From Mytilus californianus (taxonomy: Eukaryota > Mollusca > Bivalvia > Mytilida > Mytilidae): a DNA stretch of 64,000 nt. Position numbers and translations under genes: made by a program. Below the pieces are notes generated by a model. The model did not search any database. It had not been told where the DNA came from and worked only from the letters and a program-made list of their open reading frames with translations. Positions 55,550 through 64,000 of the stretch are shown one piece after another. The DNA lies in assembly GCF_021869535.1 (NCBI RefSeq), contig NW_026262668.1:68407558-68471557 (forward strand), given 5' to 3'. Within the stretch, counting starts at the first letter, position 1. Every line of letters starts with the position of its first letter.

Positions 55550-55630
55550 ATTTGATAACAACTGCCATATTCCTGAAATTATCTTAAAATGTCCTGTACC
55601 AATTCAGGAATATGGCAGTTGTTATCAAAT
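55550..55630. repeat. Perfect 28-bp inverted repeat with 25-base loop
   Basis: Left arm 55550-55577 and right arm 55603-55630 are exact reverse complements (left arm begins ATTTGATAACAACTGCCATA). The right arm with the loop and the left flank (AAACCAGGTTCAATCCACCA) read as the minus strand of a mussel repeat; the left arm looks like an inverted copy inserted into it. Confidence 0.92.
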
Positions 55631-55639
55631 AGTCCGTTT

Positions 55640-57050
55640 CTATGTATGCTTCAGTGTTTATGTTGTTCCGTTGTTTTTCTCTTATAGTTGATGTGTTTCC
55701 CTCGATTTTGGTTTGTTACCCGGATTTGTTTCAGTTAAATCGATTTATGACCTAATGTTGCCTTCATTTGATAACTCATTTAATGTTTCTTAATATTCTG
55801 ATGAACTGTAAACAATCCAACGTACAGAGTTGCTATTGTCCTCTATATCAATTGGTATACATTAAAAAAAACATGTGGACTGAGTCTAGACGAGTCGGAC
55901 ATAAAATAACGAATCACTTTATTTGCCATATATGTTTGTAAATCATCTAGGTAAGCTGTCAAAACTAACTGCGTTAGACCGGAAACAGAAATCCAGGGAA
56001 CAATACATTAATTAGGCAAATCAAAATCAACGTAGCTACAATACAGTTGAAACTTCAGATATACCAAAAAGCTTAGGAAATTAAAGGATACCAATACATG
56101 AAAGTGATATCAAAAGGTGCTCTTAAAGAATAGTTCCAACCTCAGGCTATTCTTTTTATGGTCCTTTGGTGATATAGCTCGTAACGTTTCTACGTACTTA
56201 TACATCCGTGGCTTTCCCATTCTTAGGTTTGAGTGTTCCTAATAAGTTAAATCTAGATGACTTTTTCGGACGCTCTACAGTTATCGAGATTTATTTTCGT
56301 ATTACTTGCCTTGCATGAACTACACTATTGCGCAGCAACCAAATCGAATTGTTTGCGACTCATTCACTTGATAGTTTCTAGCGATAACATAAGTTTAAGC
56401 TAAATATAACCATGAGTAGTCAGTCAAAGTGAATTCTGGAACACACGGTAGTGACCTAATCTATATGGTTAACATTAATATATGAAAGATATTAAGGCGT
56501 CATTATGCAGTGCAATGTGTATCCATTAGGGTATGATCGATAACTACTAGTATGTAAAATGGTATTTCATAACAGAAAGTATAAATGAAACATATAACAA
56601 AGTTAATAAAATAAATGAAAGAAATTTCCCTCCATGACAACTATTTCCTTTTTCTATCTATAACATTAGTATTTATTGTTTCTGTTATGCACAGTTAACA
56701 ATTCCATGGTGTACATTTAAGTTTTTCTGTCAGAAATCGACACTATATAGAAAAACTATATAAACGCTTCAAGATATAACCATCTCACAATCTTATGTTT
56801 TCATTTTCTTTCACTACCGAATCCAGTCACTACCATTAACAATCTTCAAAACTTGTTTATACTCTGATATCAACGGCAACAAATGGCACTCATGTAGGCC
56901 TTTTCAACATCAAGTTTTTTGTCAAGTGCGCAGCCATCAATGATTCCTAGTCAAACTCTTTTTAACCCAACTTGACAACTATAATTTGTCAGTATTTAAC
57001 TGATCTGCAACAATAATTAAAAAAAATAAAGAGTACTATACTAGAATAAT
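55640..57050. other. No gene recognised; one ribozyme relic inside
   Basis: AT-rich sequence. 56165-56225 has a weak retroelement 3' word (CGTTTCTACGTACTTATACA) leading into the relic at 56231-56275. Otherwise I see nothing I can support. Confidence 0.5.
56231..56275 (+). ncRNA. Hammerhead-like relic with perfect stem I
   Basis: GAGTGTTC (56231-56238) can pair over eight positions, counting G-U pairs, with GGACGCTC (56268-56275). The core reads CTAATAA in place of CTGATGA, and GAAA is not recognisable. The outer stem is kept while the catalytic core has decayed. Confidence 0.5.
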
Positions 57051-57324
57051 TTAAGGCGTATAAAATAAATAATTCTTGTGTTGTGCTGTCACACAACTTC
57101 TAGGTAAGGGGACTGGTTTACCGCTCACAAACATGTTTAACCACGCAAGATTCGTATGTCCCCGTTCCTTAGCCAATAGCCTGTAAATAAGTGATTGTCG
57201 TAGATTGCAATTTGCCATATATTTTTTTCGTTTATTGTTTTTAGCTTAAATCAGGTCGTTGGTTTTCTCTTGAATTATTTCACATTTTGTCATACTGTGA
57301 CCTCTCACAGCTTACTATTAGTTG

Positions 57325-57405
57325 TTTTGGTCCATTATTGAATGCCGTACGTGACCTGTATTTGCTTTGTCCTTATGGGTAGTTGTCTCATTGGCAATCA
57401 TATAG
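57325..57405 (+). repeat. Retroelement 3' tail fragment
   Basis: GAATGCCGTACGTGACCTGT and GGTAGTTGTCTCATTGGCAA + TCATA, the same tail as at 14880. Confidence 0.6.
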
Positions 57406-57408
57406 TTT

Positions 57409-57417
57409 ATTCTCTCG

Positions 57418-57448
<31 letters not shown>

Positions 57449-57449
57449 A
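57409..57449. repeat. CT then TA microsatellite
   Basis: TTCTCTCGCTCTCTCTCTA followed by about ten TA units. Simple sequence next to the foldback element. Confidence 0.85.
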
Positions 57450-57484
57450 TAAAAACTATAACACAATTTTCCATACGTTTCGGC

Positions 57485-57735
57485 CATTATATATATAATT
57501 CGTATCAAATTTAGCCCAACAATGTTTGTTCTTCCCTCAGCGGGATTCGAACCTTGCACCACTCGACCACCTAGCCTGTCGGGTGGTCTTGGGCGCTGGA
57601 CAAGGTACAGGCGGTGTTGCCACGATGTCACAGAAGCATGGGTTCGAATCCCGCTGAGGGAAAAACAAAAATTTGCTAACGCAAATTTAAAGATCTAACA
57701 TTATTGGGCTAAATTTTAGACGAATTATATATATA
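57485..57735. mobile_element. Foldback element with tRNA-like B-box sequences in both arms
   Basis: The outer arms are near-complementary (AATTCGTATCAAATTTAGCCC at about 57496 in part, and GGGCTAAATTTTAGACGAAT at about 57706). The inner arms are perfect 20-bp complements: CCCTCAGCGGGATTCGAACC at 57535 and GGTTCGAATCCCGCTGAGGG at 57640. GGTTCGAATCC matches an RNA polymerase III B box; on the minus strand TGGTCGAGTGGT resembles the A box of leucine/serine tRNAs just before one B box. No complete cloverleaf can be drawn. Probably a MITE or SINE-derived foldback. Confidence 0.75.
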
Positions 57736-57822
57736 TTATGATGTTAGCCCTGTATAACCACGTGTTATCCGATGGAGAATGTCTGTCATAAAGTTGTCAC
57801 ATGTTTAGAGGTATATATATAT

Positions 57823-58540
57823 AGTCAAATGCGTTTTGTTAAAATATACTTTTTCACTTTTTTTGTCTTTTGGAAAATGTTGTTGGTGCTGTATTCAGAC
57901 CCCTCAACCAAGAAATTTGTTTTGCATGCACACGTATAAAAATTGCGGTTTTTATCCAACGCAATCATAGGTTTGAACGTTGTATTCAATTTAGACTTGT
58001 TTATATTTTTTCGTTTGGGCTTGTATTTGCCTTCGGGTTTATATGATCCGTTCACCCTATTTCGACTCTTTCAAAATTCAAGAGTCTATCCTAAATTGAG
58101 GTAAATTATATGGCCTTCCAAATACCGTTTCGATTCCTACCATCACTGAAGAGACATTAATTGTCGAAATCCGGATATGGTGTACAAATTTTTGCACCTC
58201 ATGTTTGCGGTATACCATCTTTTCCGCAGGTTTATTGTTTTCTGTTTGGTAATAAATTATTATAAGATCCATTTTGTTACATCTGGTTATCCGTTTATTT
58301 GGCAATCGCCAATGGCAGTCAGCAGGGTTTAAGAACATCAGTTGTTGGACCTGCTGGTCAAATGCGTTTTGTTAAAATATACTTTTTCACTTTTTTGGTC
58401 TTTTGGAAAATGTTGTTTGTGCTGTATTTAGACTCCTCTACCAAGAAATTTGTTTTGCATGCACACGTATAAAAATTGCGGTTTTTATCAAACGCAATCA
58501 TAGGATTGAACGTTGTTTTCAATTTAAACTTGTTTATATA
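57823..58540. mobile_element. Element with direct repeats, copy 2
   Basis: Same family as 37438-38183. The left repeat (57823-58006) lacks the first about 22 bases; the right repeat is 58333-58540; the start-to-start distance is 533 bp (538 in copy 1). On the minus strand each repeat holds a 60-75 codon open stretch including KNRNFYTCACKTNFLVE, kept open in both repeats here. Whether this is coding is undecided. Confidence 0.75.
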
Positions 58541-58835
58541 AATATATAGATTGCCTAACAATGTAATTTTAACACACTATTTAGTATGTAAATATAAGAA
58601 TGTTTAAAATATTTACAAAATGATGAAAATAAACGCAATATTTCGCTAGCCTAACTAGCTTTATCAAGCGTGTATCTATCCAGGTGAAATCGGATGTAGA
58701 TGATAAGAAACTTTTGCAGCTCAATGAGGAATTTTTGAATCCACCAACTCCACACTTTAGAACCTGATGGTCAACTACCAATTTTGTAAAAATCTTGAAC
58801 TTCATCCAAATTATATATTATTTCCAAGCAGACTG

Positions 58836-60028
58836 AATGAATTCTGCTTCATACGAGTACAAAAACAAATCGGCCAGTAGGGGTGCACAATTAGTACCCA
58901 TTGGAATACCGACTGTCTGTTGAAATATAAATAAATCCTCCAAACTCAACAAATATATTGTCGATCAAAAATGAGCATTTTGATAATATCTTCAGTATAT
59001 TTTCTGGTAGATTCAGTGTGGTTCTTCACAAAATATGAATTATTGTAACCCAAAACAAGAAATTTGTATCTACGACTCCCATTTTTATAGAAAAGGCTCT
59101 GTTTAATGAGATGGTGAAGTCGATCTTTCAATTGAGCATGTGGAATAGTAGTGTAAAGAGTAGAAAAATCAAAAGTCTTCATGTTGCTGCAAAATTGCAA
59201 AGACTGTGATCGAAGATTAAGCAGTAGATCTTTCGAATCTTTGAGAATCCACATCTGGTTAACACCACTGGTAGAATATATCTCATCACAATATTTTTGA
59301 AGCCCATCTTTAACTGTAGAAAGAATAGTAGTCAGTACTTTAGAAAGATGTTTAGTCGAACATTTTGATGAACCAGCTATGTAGCGTTCTTTATATGGAG
59401 TTTTGTGAAGTTTAGGTATCCAGTATAATGATGGTAAATTTTCTTCCTTTTCTTTGAAGTTGATACCAAAAGAAAGAAGCACAGATTTGTGATTTTGTAA
59501 AATTTCGTCCTTGGTAAATGATGTTAAAGAAAATGTAGGATTACCAGTAGTTCTATTTATTCCAAGCTCTGTTGTGAGACATTGCAAATAATGGTTTTTA
59601 CATATGAAGACAATATTATCTGCTGGAACAACGACATATTTGTCATGCAAAGAGGATAAAGCATCCACAACATCCGGATTCTTGAAAGGGTTAGTAACTC
59701 TTGTGCTCATAGTACATCGTAGTTTTTGAATGCGCTTCTGAATGCATGATAGAATAGCTTTGATCCATTCAGACAAAGTGTCCAGTTCTGGTTCGTCTGG
59801 TTCGCGCTTTACCCATTTTCTTGCATAGTCCTCAACTGCATCTATCAGTAACCTGAAGTTCTTTTTCCAGTTGATGGGCTGGGGAATTCTATATTTTGGT
59901 CCCTTGGCTAACAACTCTCTTAGTTGTTCATTGGTAACGATGCCAAGGTCGCCAGTAATAACATGACCCGCTGGACTATAATTGTATTGCGACGATGCAC
60001 ATGAGCAATCCGGAGGCTTAGATTTCAC
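58836..60028 (-). pseudogene. Penelope-like reverse transcriptase, 3'-truncated
   Basis: Minus strand, open for 360 codons from 60028 to 58946: KPPDCSCASSQYNYSPAGHV, PKYRIPQPINWKKNFRLLID, FKNPDVVDALSSLHDKYVVV, NIVFICKNHYLQCL, LPSLYWIPKLHKTPYKERYI, SGVNQMW, TFDFSTLYTTIPH. Then a frameshift near 58970; the next frame still shows the QTVGIPMG.NCAPL..DLFL region down to about 58840, where homology stops. The YIDD catalytic box and everything after it are absent. Nearly identical in layout to the plus copy at 53205 but with the Cys motif (CSC) end preserved. A short piece of an RT C-terminus lies just upstream at 60053-60085. Confidence 0.82.
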
Positions 60029-60094
60029 ATCTTTGAGGTTAAAGGCCTCATATGTAAAATTTACGAAGGGATGATTTCAACTTCACCATTTGGA

Positions 60095-60425
60095 GATGCG
60101 GACGCACGAAATTTAAAAAGTTTTATTTTCATTTACCAGCACTGGGTCGATAGCACTGTTTGGGGACAGTGTGTTGTCAGCCCAGTAGTCAGTGCTTCGG
60201 CACTGACATGAGGTATTATATACTTTTCTAGAACTTCCCCGTTATGAAATTACTAAGAATCTTAAGGTTCAACTCCTTTTTCTTGGCTATTCTTGTTATG
60301 TCACTTTTGGAAGTATAGCGCCTAATATTTCATAGTGATTATACATAATTGGCTTTCAAATGTTTGGGTTTGAGCGTTCCTGGTGAAAATGAATCAAGTA
60401 CCGCGGTTCGGACGCACGAAATTTA
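60095..60425 (+). mobile_element. Retrozyme-like unit between two hammerhead relics 310 bp apart
   Basis: CGGACGCACGAAATTTA ends the ribozyme motif at 60099 and again at 60409, 310 bp apart. Between them: CACTGGGTCGATAGCACTG (60145), CAGCCCAGTAGTCAGTGCTT (60178) and other landmarks shared with 49545-49965 and 62520-62885. The right-hand motif (60372-60415) has stem I GAGCGTTC paired with GGACGC, core CTGGTGA for CTGATGA, and a palindromic ACCGCGGT stem III; GAAA has changed to AAGT. A monomer bounded by hammerheads is the organisation of retrozymes. Confidence 0.65.
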
Positions 60426-60775
60426 TAAAGTGTAAAAATATCATTTCAAGGACTTTCTACATTTGGCACAATTATCCCTTCCGACAACATCGATTAACAC
60501 TGGAATCGATTTGATCAAATTTTCATTGTCTATGTTGCTTTACTGATTCTAACTAAGCCCTATATCTATAACTACCTTAAACTTACCTACTTCGAGTGTA
60601 CGGAATGGTGCAGTAGGCGTAAAAGGCATCGGTTCGAGATGAGGTAGTTTTCAAAAATTTTCACGAATATACTTGATAGGGCTTGATAAGGGATTCTGAG
60701 GGTGGCCAACTCAGAAAATAGCTCCGGACACAGAACCCCAAAAGGGATTAGTAGCTCAACATATTATACACTGAC

Positions 60776-60945
60776 CTGTATTGCTGGTCGACATGTGTTT
60801 GAATTCGACTGAATGAAACTCTTTTCTTCTTTCTTGGCGTCTGTTAGTTCGAAATTCGTAAATGAACTTATGGAGGAACGACAAAGACAGCATCTTTCCT
60901 TTTCACTATTTAAAAGCCATCCACGAGCACAATTTTTATGGAATT
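60776..60945 (-). CDS. Candidate exon encoding the second half of a RING finger
   Basis: Minus strand: acceptor TTTTATGTCCAG, then an open 170-nt stretch, then donor ACAG|GTCAGT. It encodes FHKNCARGWLLNSEKERCCL + CRSSI, matching the H-x2-C...W...C-x2-C second half of RING domains (commonly FH..C...WL.....CP.CR), followed by a lysine/serine-rich tail. RING proteins are usually E3 ubiquitin ligases. The first half of the domain should be encoded to the right on this strand; I did not find it in the window, nor a following exon to the left. It could be a lone exon of a larger gene or a processed fragment. Confidence 0.45.
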
Positions 60946-61289
60946 CTGGACATAAAATGATAGAATAGTAAATTAAAATAGTCATGATATACTTTTTAAA
61001 TGTATACATCAATCGAAATAAAATTTTAAATGTCAATTGAGAAAGCATATTACTTTGCAGAAAATGTACAAGGCAAATCAACCTGTATTTATGATAACTA
61101 TATAATACGAATATTTTAAGGCACAACTTTGAGAATATGCCAAATCGTTTTTAAATATTAAATCGTTAACGCCAAAATTTTTAATTTACAGGAACAATCA
61201 GCCATTTTGACTGTTGTTTTAATTAACGCAAATAAGTGGCAAATATTTCATGCTGGACTAGAACAAAACATTTTATAGGTAGGTTTTGA

Positions 61290-61580
61290 ATTATGGTCGA
61301 TCTGGATGAAGGACGGAAATTTCGACTGCCTTTGGAAAACCCAAGATATCTTTTGGAAACTGACAGAAATATTGCCTTACAACAGGTCACCGACGAACGT
61401 TAAACATGCAGAGAGTGTAACATTCTCTCTTTACACAATGATACAATTAAAACGCCTAATTTTGAAAGGACATGGCTGTGTTTTTATACATTCTGCACAA
61501 CCAAACGGACTTTAGTTGAGTTGTACTGCCAAATGGGAAAAATGTTTGTCATATTGCTATACCCCCAGATAACTCTTTGG
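61290..61580 (+). repeat. Dispersed repeat family D, copy
   Basis: GCCTTACAACAGGTCACCGA, AGAGTGTAACATTCTC, GGACATGGCTGTGTTTTTAT + ACATTCTGCACAACCAAACGG. Open frames across it are by-products. Confidence 0.65.
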
Positions 61581-61710
61581 GTATTTTAATAGCCAAAACA
61601 GCCTGATATATAAAATAGTTGTGACTTATATTGTATAATTACTCTTTATTCTAGAATAACAGTCCTTAATTTCTTAAAATAGTTCACATAGTGATGATAC
61701 CTTGTACGCC

Positions 61711-62500
61711 TGTGTAAGAACAAGAAGCTCCCAAGAGCCTGAATCGCTCACCTGGTACAAAATATGCCATTTTTATATTTATTGTTTTCCTTCATTGCAA
61801 TCAGTTATGTTTGCTTATTTGTTGATCTTATTTAATGGCATTTTTGTAAGTCTAGTATTGATAATCATTTTTACTGTTTACAGTTTAAAGTCTTTTGAAG
61901 TTTTTGGGATACGAAAGACGTCATCTAATGGCAATAAATCCTATAACTAGTGTACGTGACAATTTGACCATGTTGGCTGTTCTGTTTTGCTTTTTAAAGT
62001 TTCTCTCTTACTTTCATAGTTTTTGACAAAAATGCAAAAAGTGATAAAAATCATCATTCAGAAGAAATAACTTCCATAAGGAGTCGAATGACAATTTCGG
62101 TCATAACGACTGATAATAGTTTGTGCTGAAACTACAAAAATGGGGAAAATCATCTGTTAAGGGCAATAACTCCTCTCCGTGTTAATTGACTATTTCGAAC
62201 ATGTTGACTTATTTATAGAGATCTTATTTTGCTGAACATGTTTGCTATATATTGTTGCTCTCTATCTATCTTTGTTTGTGAAAAAAATTTCCTAAATTGG
62301 TAAAAATGGTCATTCAAAGGCAATAACACTTTTAAAATATGAGTAGGTTGGCAATTTCGGCCATGTTGACTTAATTGTAGATTTTATTGTGCTTTAGATT
62401 TTCGTTAATTATATCTATAATGGCTTCTGCAAAAGATAAAACCATTTTTCAAGAGCAATAACTGCTATAAGCGGTCATTTGACAATTTTGGCCAAGATGA
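61711..62500 (-). mobile_element. Tandem-repeat element, 3' end at left (type III relative)
   Basis: GAAGCTCCCAAGAGCCTGAA + TCGCTCACCTGG (61726-61757) is the reverse complement of the 3' end of the element at 40208-42088 (CAGGTGAGCGA, hairpin with GAGCC). Beyond it, diverged units carry AAGGCAATAACT and GACAATTTCGGCCATGTTGA (near 61954, 62068, 62168, 62322, 62456; spacing 100-155 bp). The 5' hairpin is not found, so this end is lost. Another unit of the same kind begins at 63950. Confidence 0.65.
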
Positions 62501-62519
62501 TGGTATATATGATGAGTTT

Positions 62520-62885
62520 ATTTACAACCACTGGGTCGATGCCAATGCTGGTGGAGGTTTCCTCCCCGAAGGTATCATCAGCCCAGTAGTCAGCACTTCT
62601 GTGTTGATATGAATTATCATTGTTATGGTCAAAATTTAAAAATTAACTGTTTACAAAACATTGAATTTTTCGAAATACAAGGAATGTTCTACCCCATGAA
62701 AGACAACCTTAGCTGTATTTGGCAAAACCTTTCGGAATTTTGTGTCCTCAATGCTCTTCAACTTCGTACTTTATTTGGCTTTTTAAATCGTTTTGGTTCG
62801 AGCATCACTGATAAATCTTTTGTAGACGAAACGCGCTTCTTTGGTTCAAATTTTAAGCCTGGTATCTCTGATGAGTGTACTTACA
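62520..62885 (+). mobile_element. Retrozyme-like unit, most complete monomer
   Basis: CACTGGGTCGATGCCAATGC, CCCAGTAGTCAGCACTTCTG, TTTTTCGAAATACAAGGAAT, CTGTATTTGGCAAAACCTTT, CAATGCTCTTCAACTTCGTA, then a hammerhead-like motif at 62800-62846: GAGCATCA, CTGATAA (G8 changed to A), ATCTTTTGTAGAC, GAAAC, GCGCTTC, TTTGG. The core change and mismatched stems I and III predict no cleavage. Landmarks repeat in the same order at 49545 and 60095. Confidence 0.68.
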
Positions 62886-62944
62886 GTTTCTGTAAAAAAC
62901 ACAAACAATGACAATAACTCGTATATGGGGTAAACAAAAGTATA

Positions 62945-63300
62945 AAAAAAATCAAAGGGGAAGTCCATACAAACTGACAAAATCAAACGTTATCAACCAA
63001 CGGAACGAATGGAAAACAACTTTCATATTATAGACATGGCACAGGCATTTTCCGAAGAAAATGGTTGATTAAACCTGGTTTTATATCTAGCTAAACTTTC
63101 TACTTGTATGCCATTTGTTTATAGTTCCGTTTTTTTGACAACATTGGTTGAGCAACCCAAACAGGCATAATAAGTTAATGTGATAATAATTGGGACATTC
63201 AAACTCATAAGTCGAAAATAAACTGACAACTTAATGGCAAAAAAATAAAAAGACCAAAAGACAAACATCAATATACAAAACTTAACATAGAAAAACTAAA
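62945..63300 (-). repeat. Retroelement tails, minus orientation
   Basis: 62945-63045 (AGGGGAAGTCCATACAAACT, GACAAAATCAAACGTTATCA) repeats 22455-22565, and 63055-63110 continues with the ATGGTTGATTAAACCTGGTT word. 63190-63300 parallels 45580-45690 (GGGACATTCAAACTCATAAG, AAAATAAACTGACAA). Non-coding. Confidence 0.65.
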
Positions 63301-63356
63301 GATTGTAAACATACATCACAGACATACAACACAACTGACTAAAAAATTCAAACAAA

Positions 63357-63465
63357 CATGTAGTTGATAGTAAATCTGACAAAGACGCCAACAAAAAGGT
63401 TTTTTTAGTTGATAGTAAATTGATACAGACGCCAATAAAAAAAATTTGTAGTTGATAGTACAATC
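63357..63465. repeat. Short minisatellite, three units of about 48 bp
   Basis: TAGTTGATAGTAAATCTGAC / TAGTTGATAGTAAATTGATA / TAGTTGATAGTA with GACGCCAACAAAAAGG between units (63361, 63409, 63450). Confidence 0.8.
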
Positions 63466-63554
63466 CACATATAGTATACACTTTCTCGATAAAGAAATAT
63501 AAATGCAAGGGGAAAAAATGGAAACAACACTGTAAAATCATTTTGCGTCTAAAT

Positions 63555-63625
63555 CTCACCTCAGGACCCACTTGCATCAGGAACGCCCAAAGTAAAAACC
63601 CGATAGCTGGATGTATAAATACCGA
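63555..63625 (-). repeat. Retroelement 3' word with a possible hammerhead remnant
   Basis: Minus strand: GTATTTATACATCCAGC, then GGGCGTTCCTGATGCAAGTG, and TAGACGCA further on. GCGTTC could pair with GACGC as in stem I, and CTGATGC resembles CTGATGA, but GAAA and stem III are not found. Confidence 0.35.
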
Positions 63626-63819
63626 GAGTCACGCAAGGAATTATTCTACCAAAAGGAACATAATAGCACGAATACAAATAAAGGGAAAACTGTTTGTAAA
63701 TACAAATGTACAAAGATACACAACTTCAGTACCAAGAATTCTTCCATGTTGACTTGTATATCATATATTGTTGAACATTTTTACTGTCAAAAGATTATCT
63801 CGATCAGCTAGAGTTTTAT

Positions 63820-64000
63820 TCTTTATTCTTTATTGAAAAGGCACTTTACGCCCATATGGGCCAATGGCTTACAAACATTATACATGATATACATATAATA
63901 CAGTAAAACAATGAAAATAAACAATACAGACACTTTCTACAAAAGGGTAAAAATAATTATTTAAAGGCAATAACTCGTTTTTAGGGTCATTTGACGATTT
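63820..64000. repeat. TTTATTC microsatellite and start of another repeat unit
   Basis: TTTATTCTTTATTCTTTATT at 63816-63835, a palindrome GCCCATATGGGC at 63851-63862, and from 63945 a unit (AAAGGCAATAACTCGTTTTT, GGTCATTTGACGATTT) of the family at 61950-62480, running off the window. Confidence 0.6.

Noticed and set aside
57540..57660. tRNA gene
   Set aside because: B-box-like sequence is present on both strands, but no acceptor stem, anticodon arm or correct spacing can be drawn.

Overview
The window is animal genomic DNA, most probably from a bivalve mollusc of the marine mussel (Mytilus) type. Evidence: AT-rich sequence, genes split into short exons with GT-AG introns, one clear orthologue of an animal gene (JAZF1), and repeat families I associate with mussels (Penelope-like retroelement pieces and their tails, hammerhead-ribozyme relics, and elements with about 160-bp internal tandem repeats). 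The species call is an inference from memory of such repeats. Nothing bacterial is present. Almost all long open frames are repeat-derived.

Layout. 1-8.1 kb: the 3' part of JAZF1 on the + strand (five exons; the first exon with the N-terminal zinc finger lies left of the window). A 1-kb minisatellite starts inside the third visible element of the gene and repeats the exon end together with its splice donor. An intron holds a decayed retroelement tail. 8.1-17 kb: four tandem-repeat elements or arrays and a 33-bp minisatellite, no gene. 17.6-24.7 kb: an unrecognised + strand gene whose exons join in consistent phase to 441 codons plus a stop; three of its exons are diverged copies of one module, and two of these carry nonsense codons. 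25-43 kb: nested partial duplications of that gene's 3' part (copies at 31.2-31.8, 34.3-37.2 and 38.3-38.6 kb) and of a neighbouring 1.5-kb block, broken up by minisatellites, a direct-repeat element and a 1.9-kb Helentron-like element. 43-45.5 kb: nothing recognised. 45.5-50.9 kb: decayed Penelope-like reverse transcriptase pieces on both strands, with hammerhead relics. 51.07-52.70 kb: a complete-length but broken Tc1/mariner transposon with matching ends. 53.2-55 kb and 58.8-60.0 kb: two larger Penelope-like reverse transcriptase pseudogenes. 55.5-58.5 kb: a perfect 28-bp hairpin, a tRNA-like foldback element and a second direct-repeat element. 60-64 kb: a retrozyme-like unit between two hammerhead relics, a candidate RING-finger exon on the minus strand, and more repeats.

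How it works together: only JAZF1 can be assigned a cellular role (chromatin cofactor). The second gene is of unknown function and may be inactive in this haplotype. The rest documents repeated retroelement insertion, segmental duplication and tandem-repeat growth. The observation most worth following is the JAZF1 minisatellite, which multiplies a splice donor about eighteen times, the first seven in the exon's reading frame.
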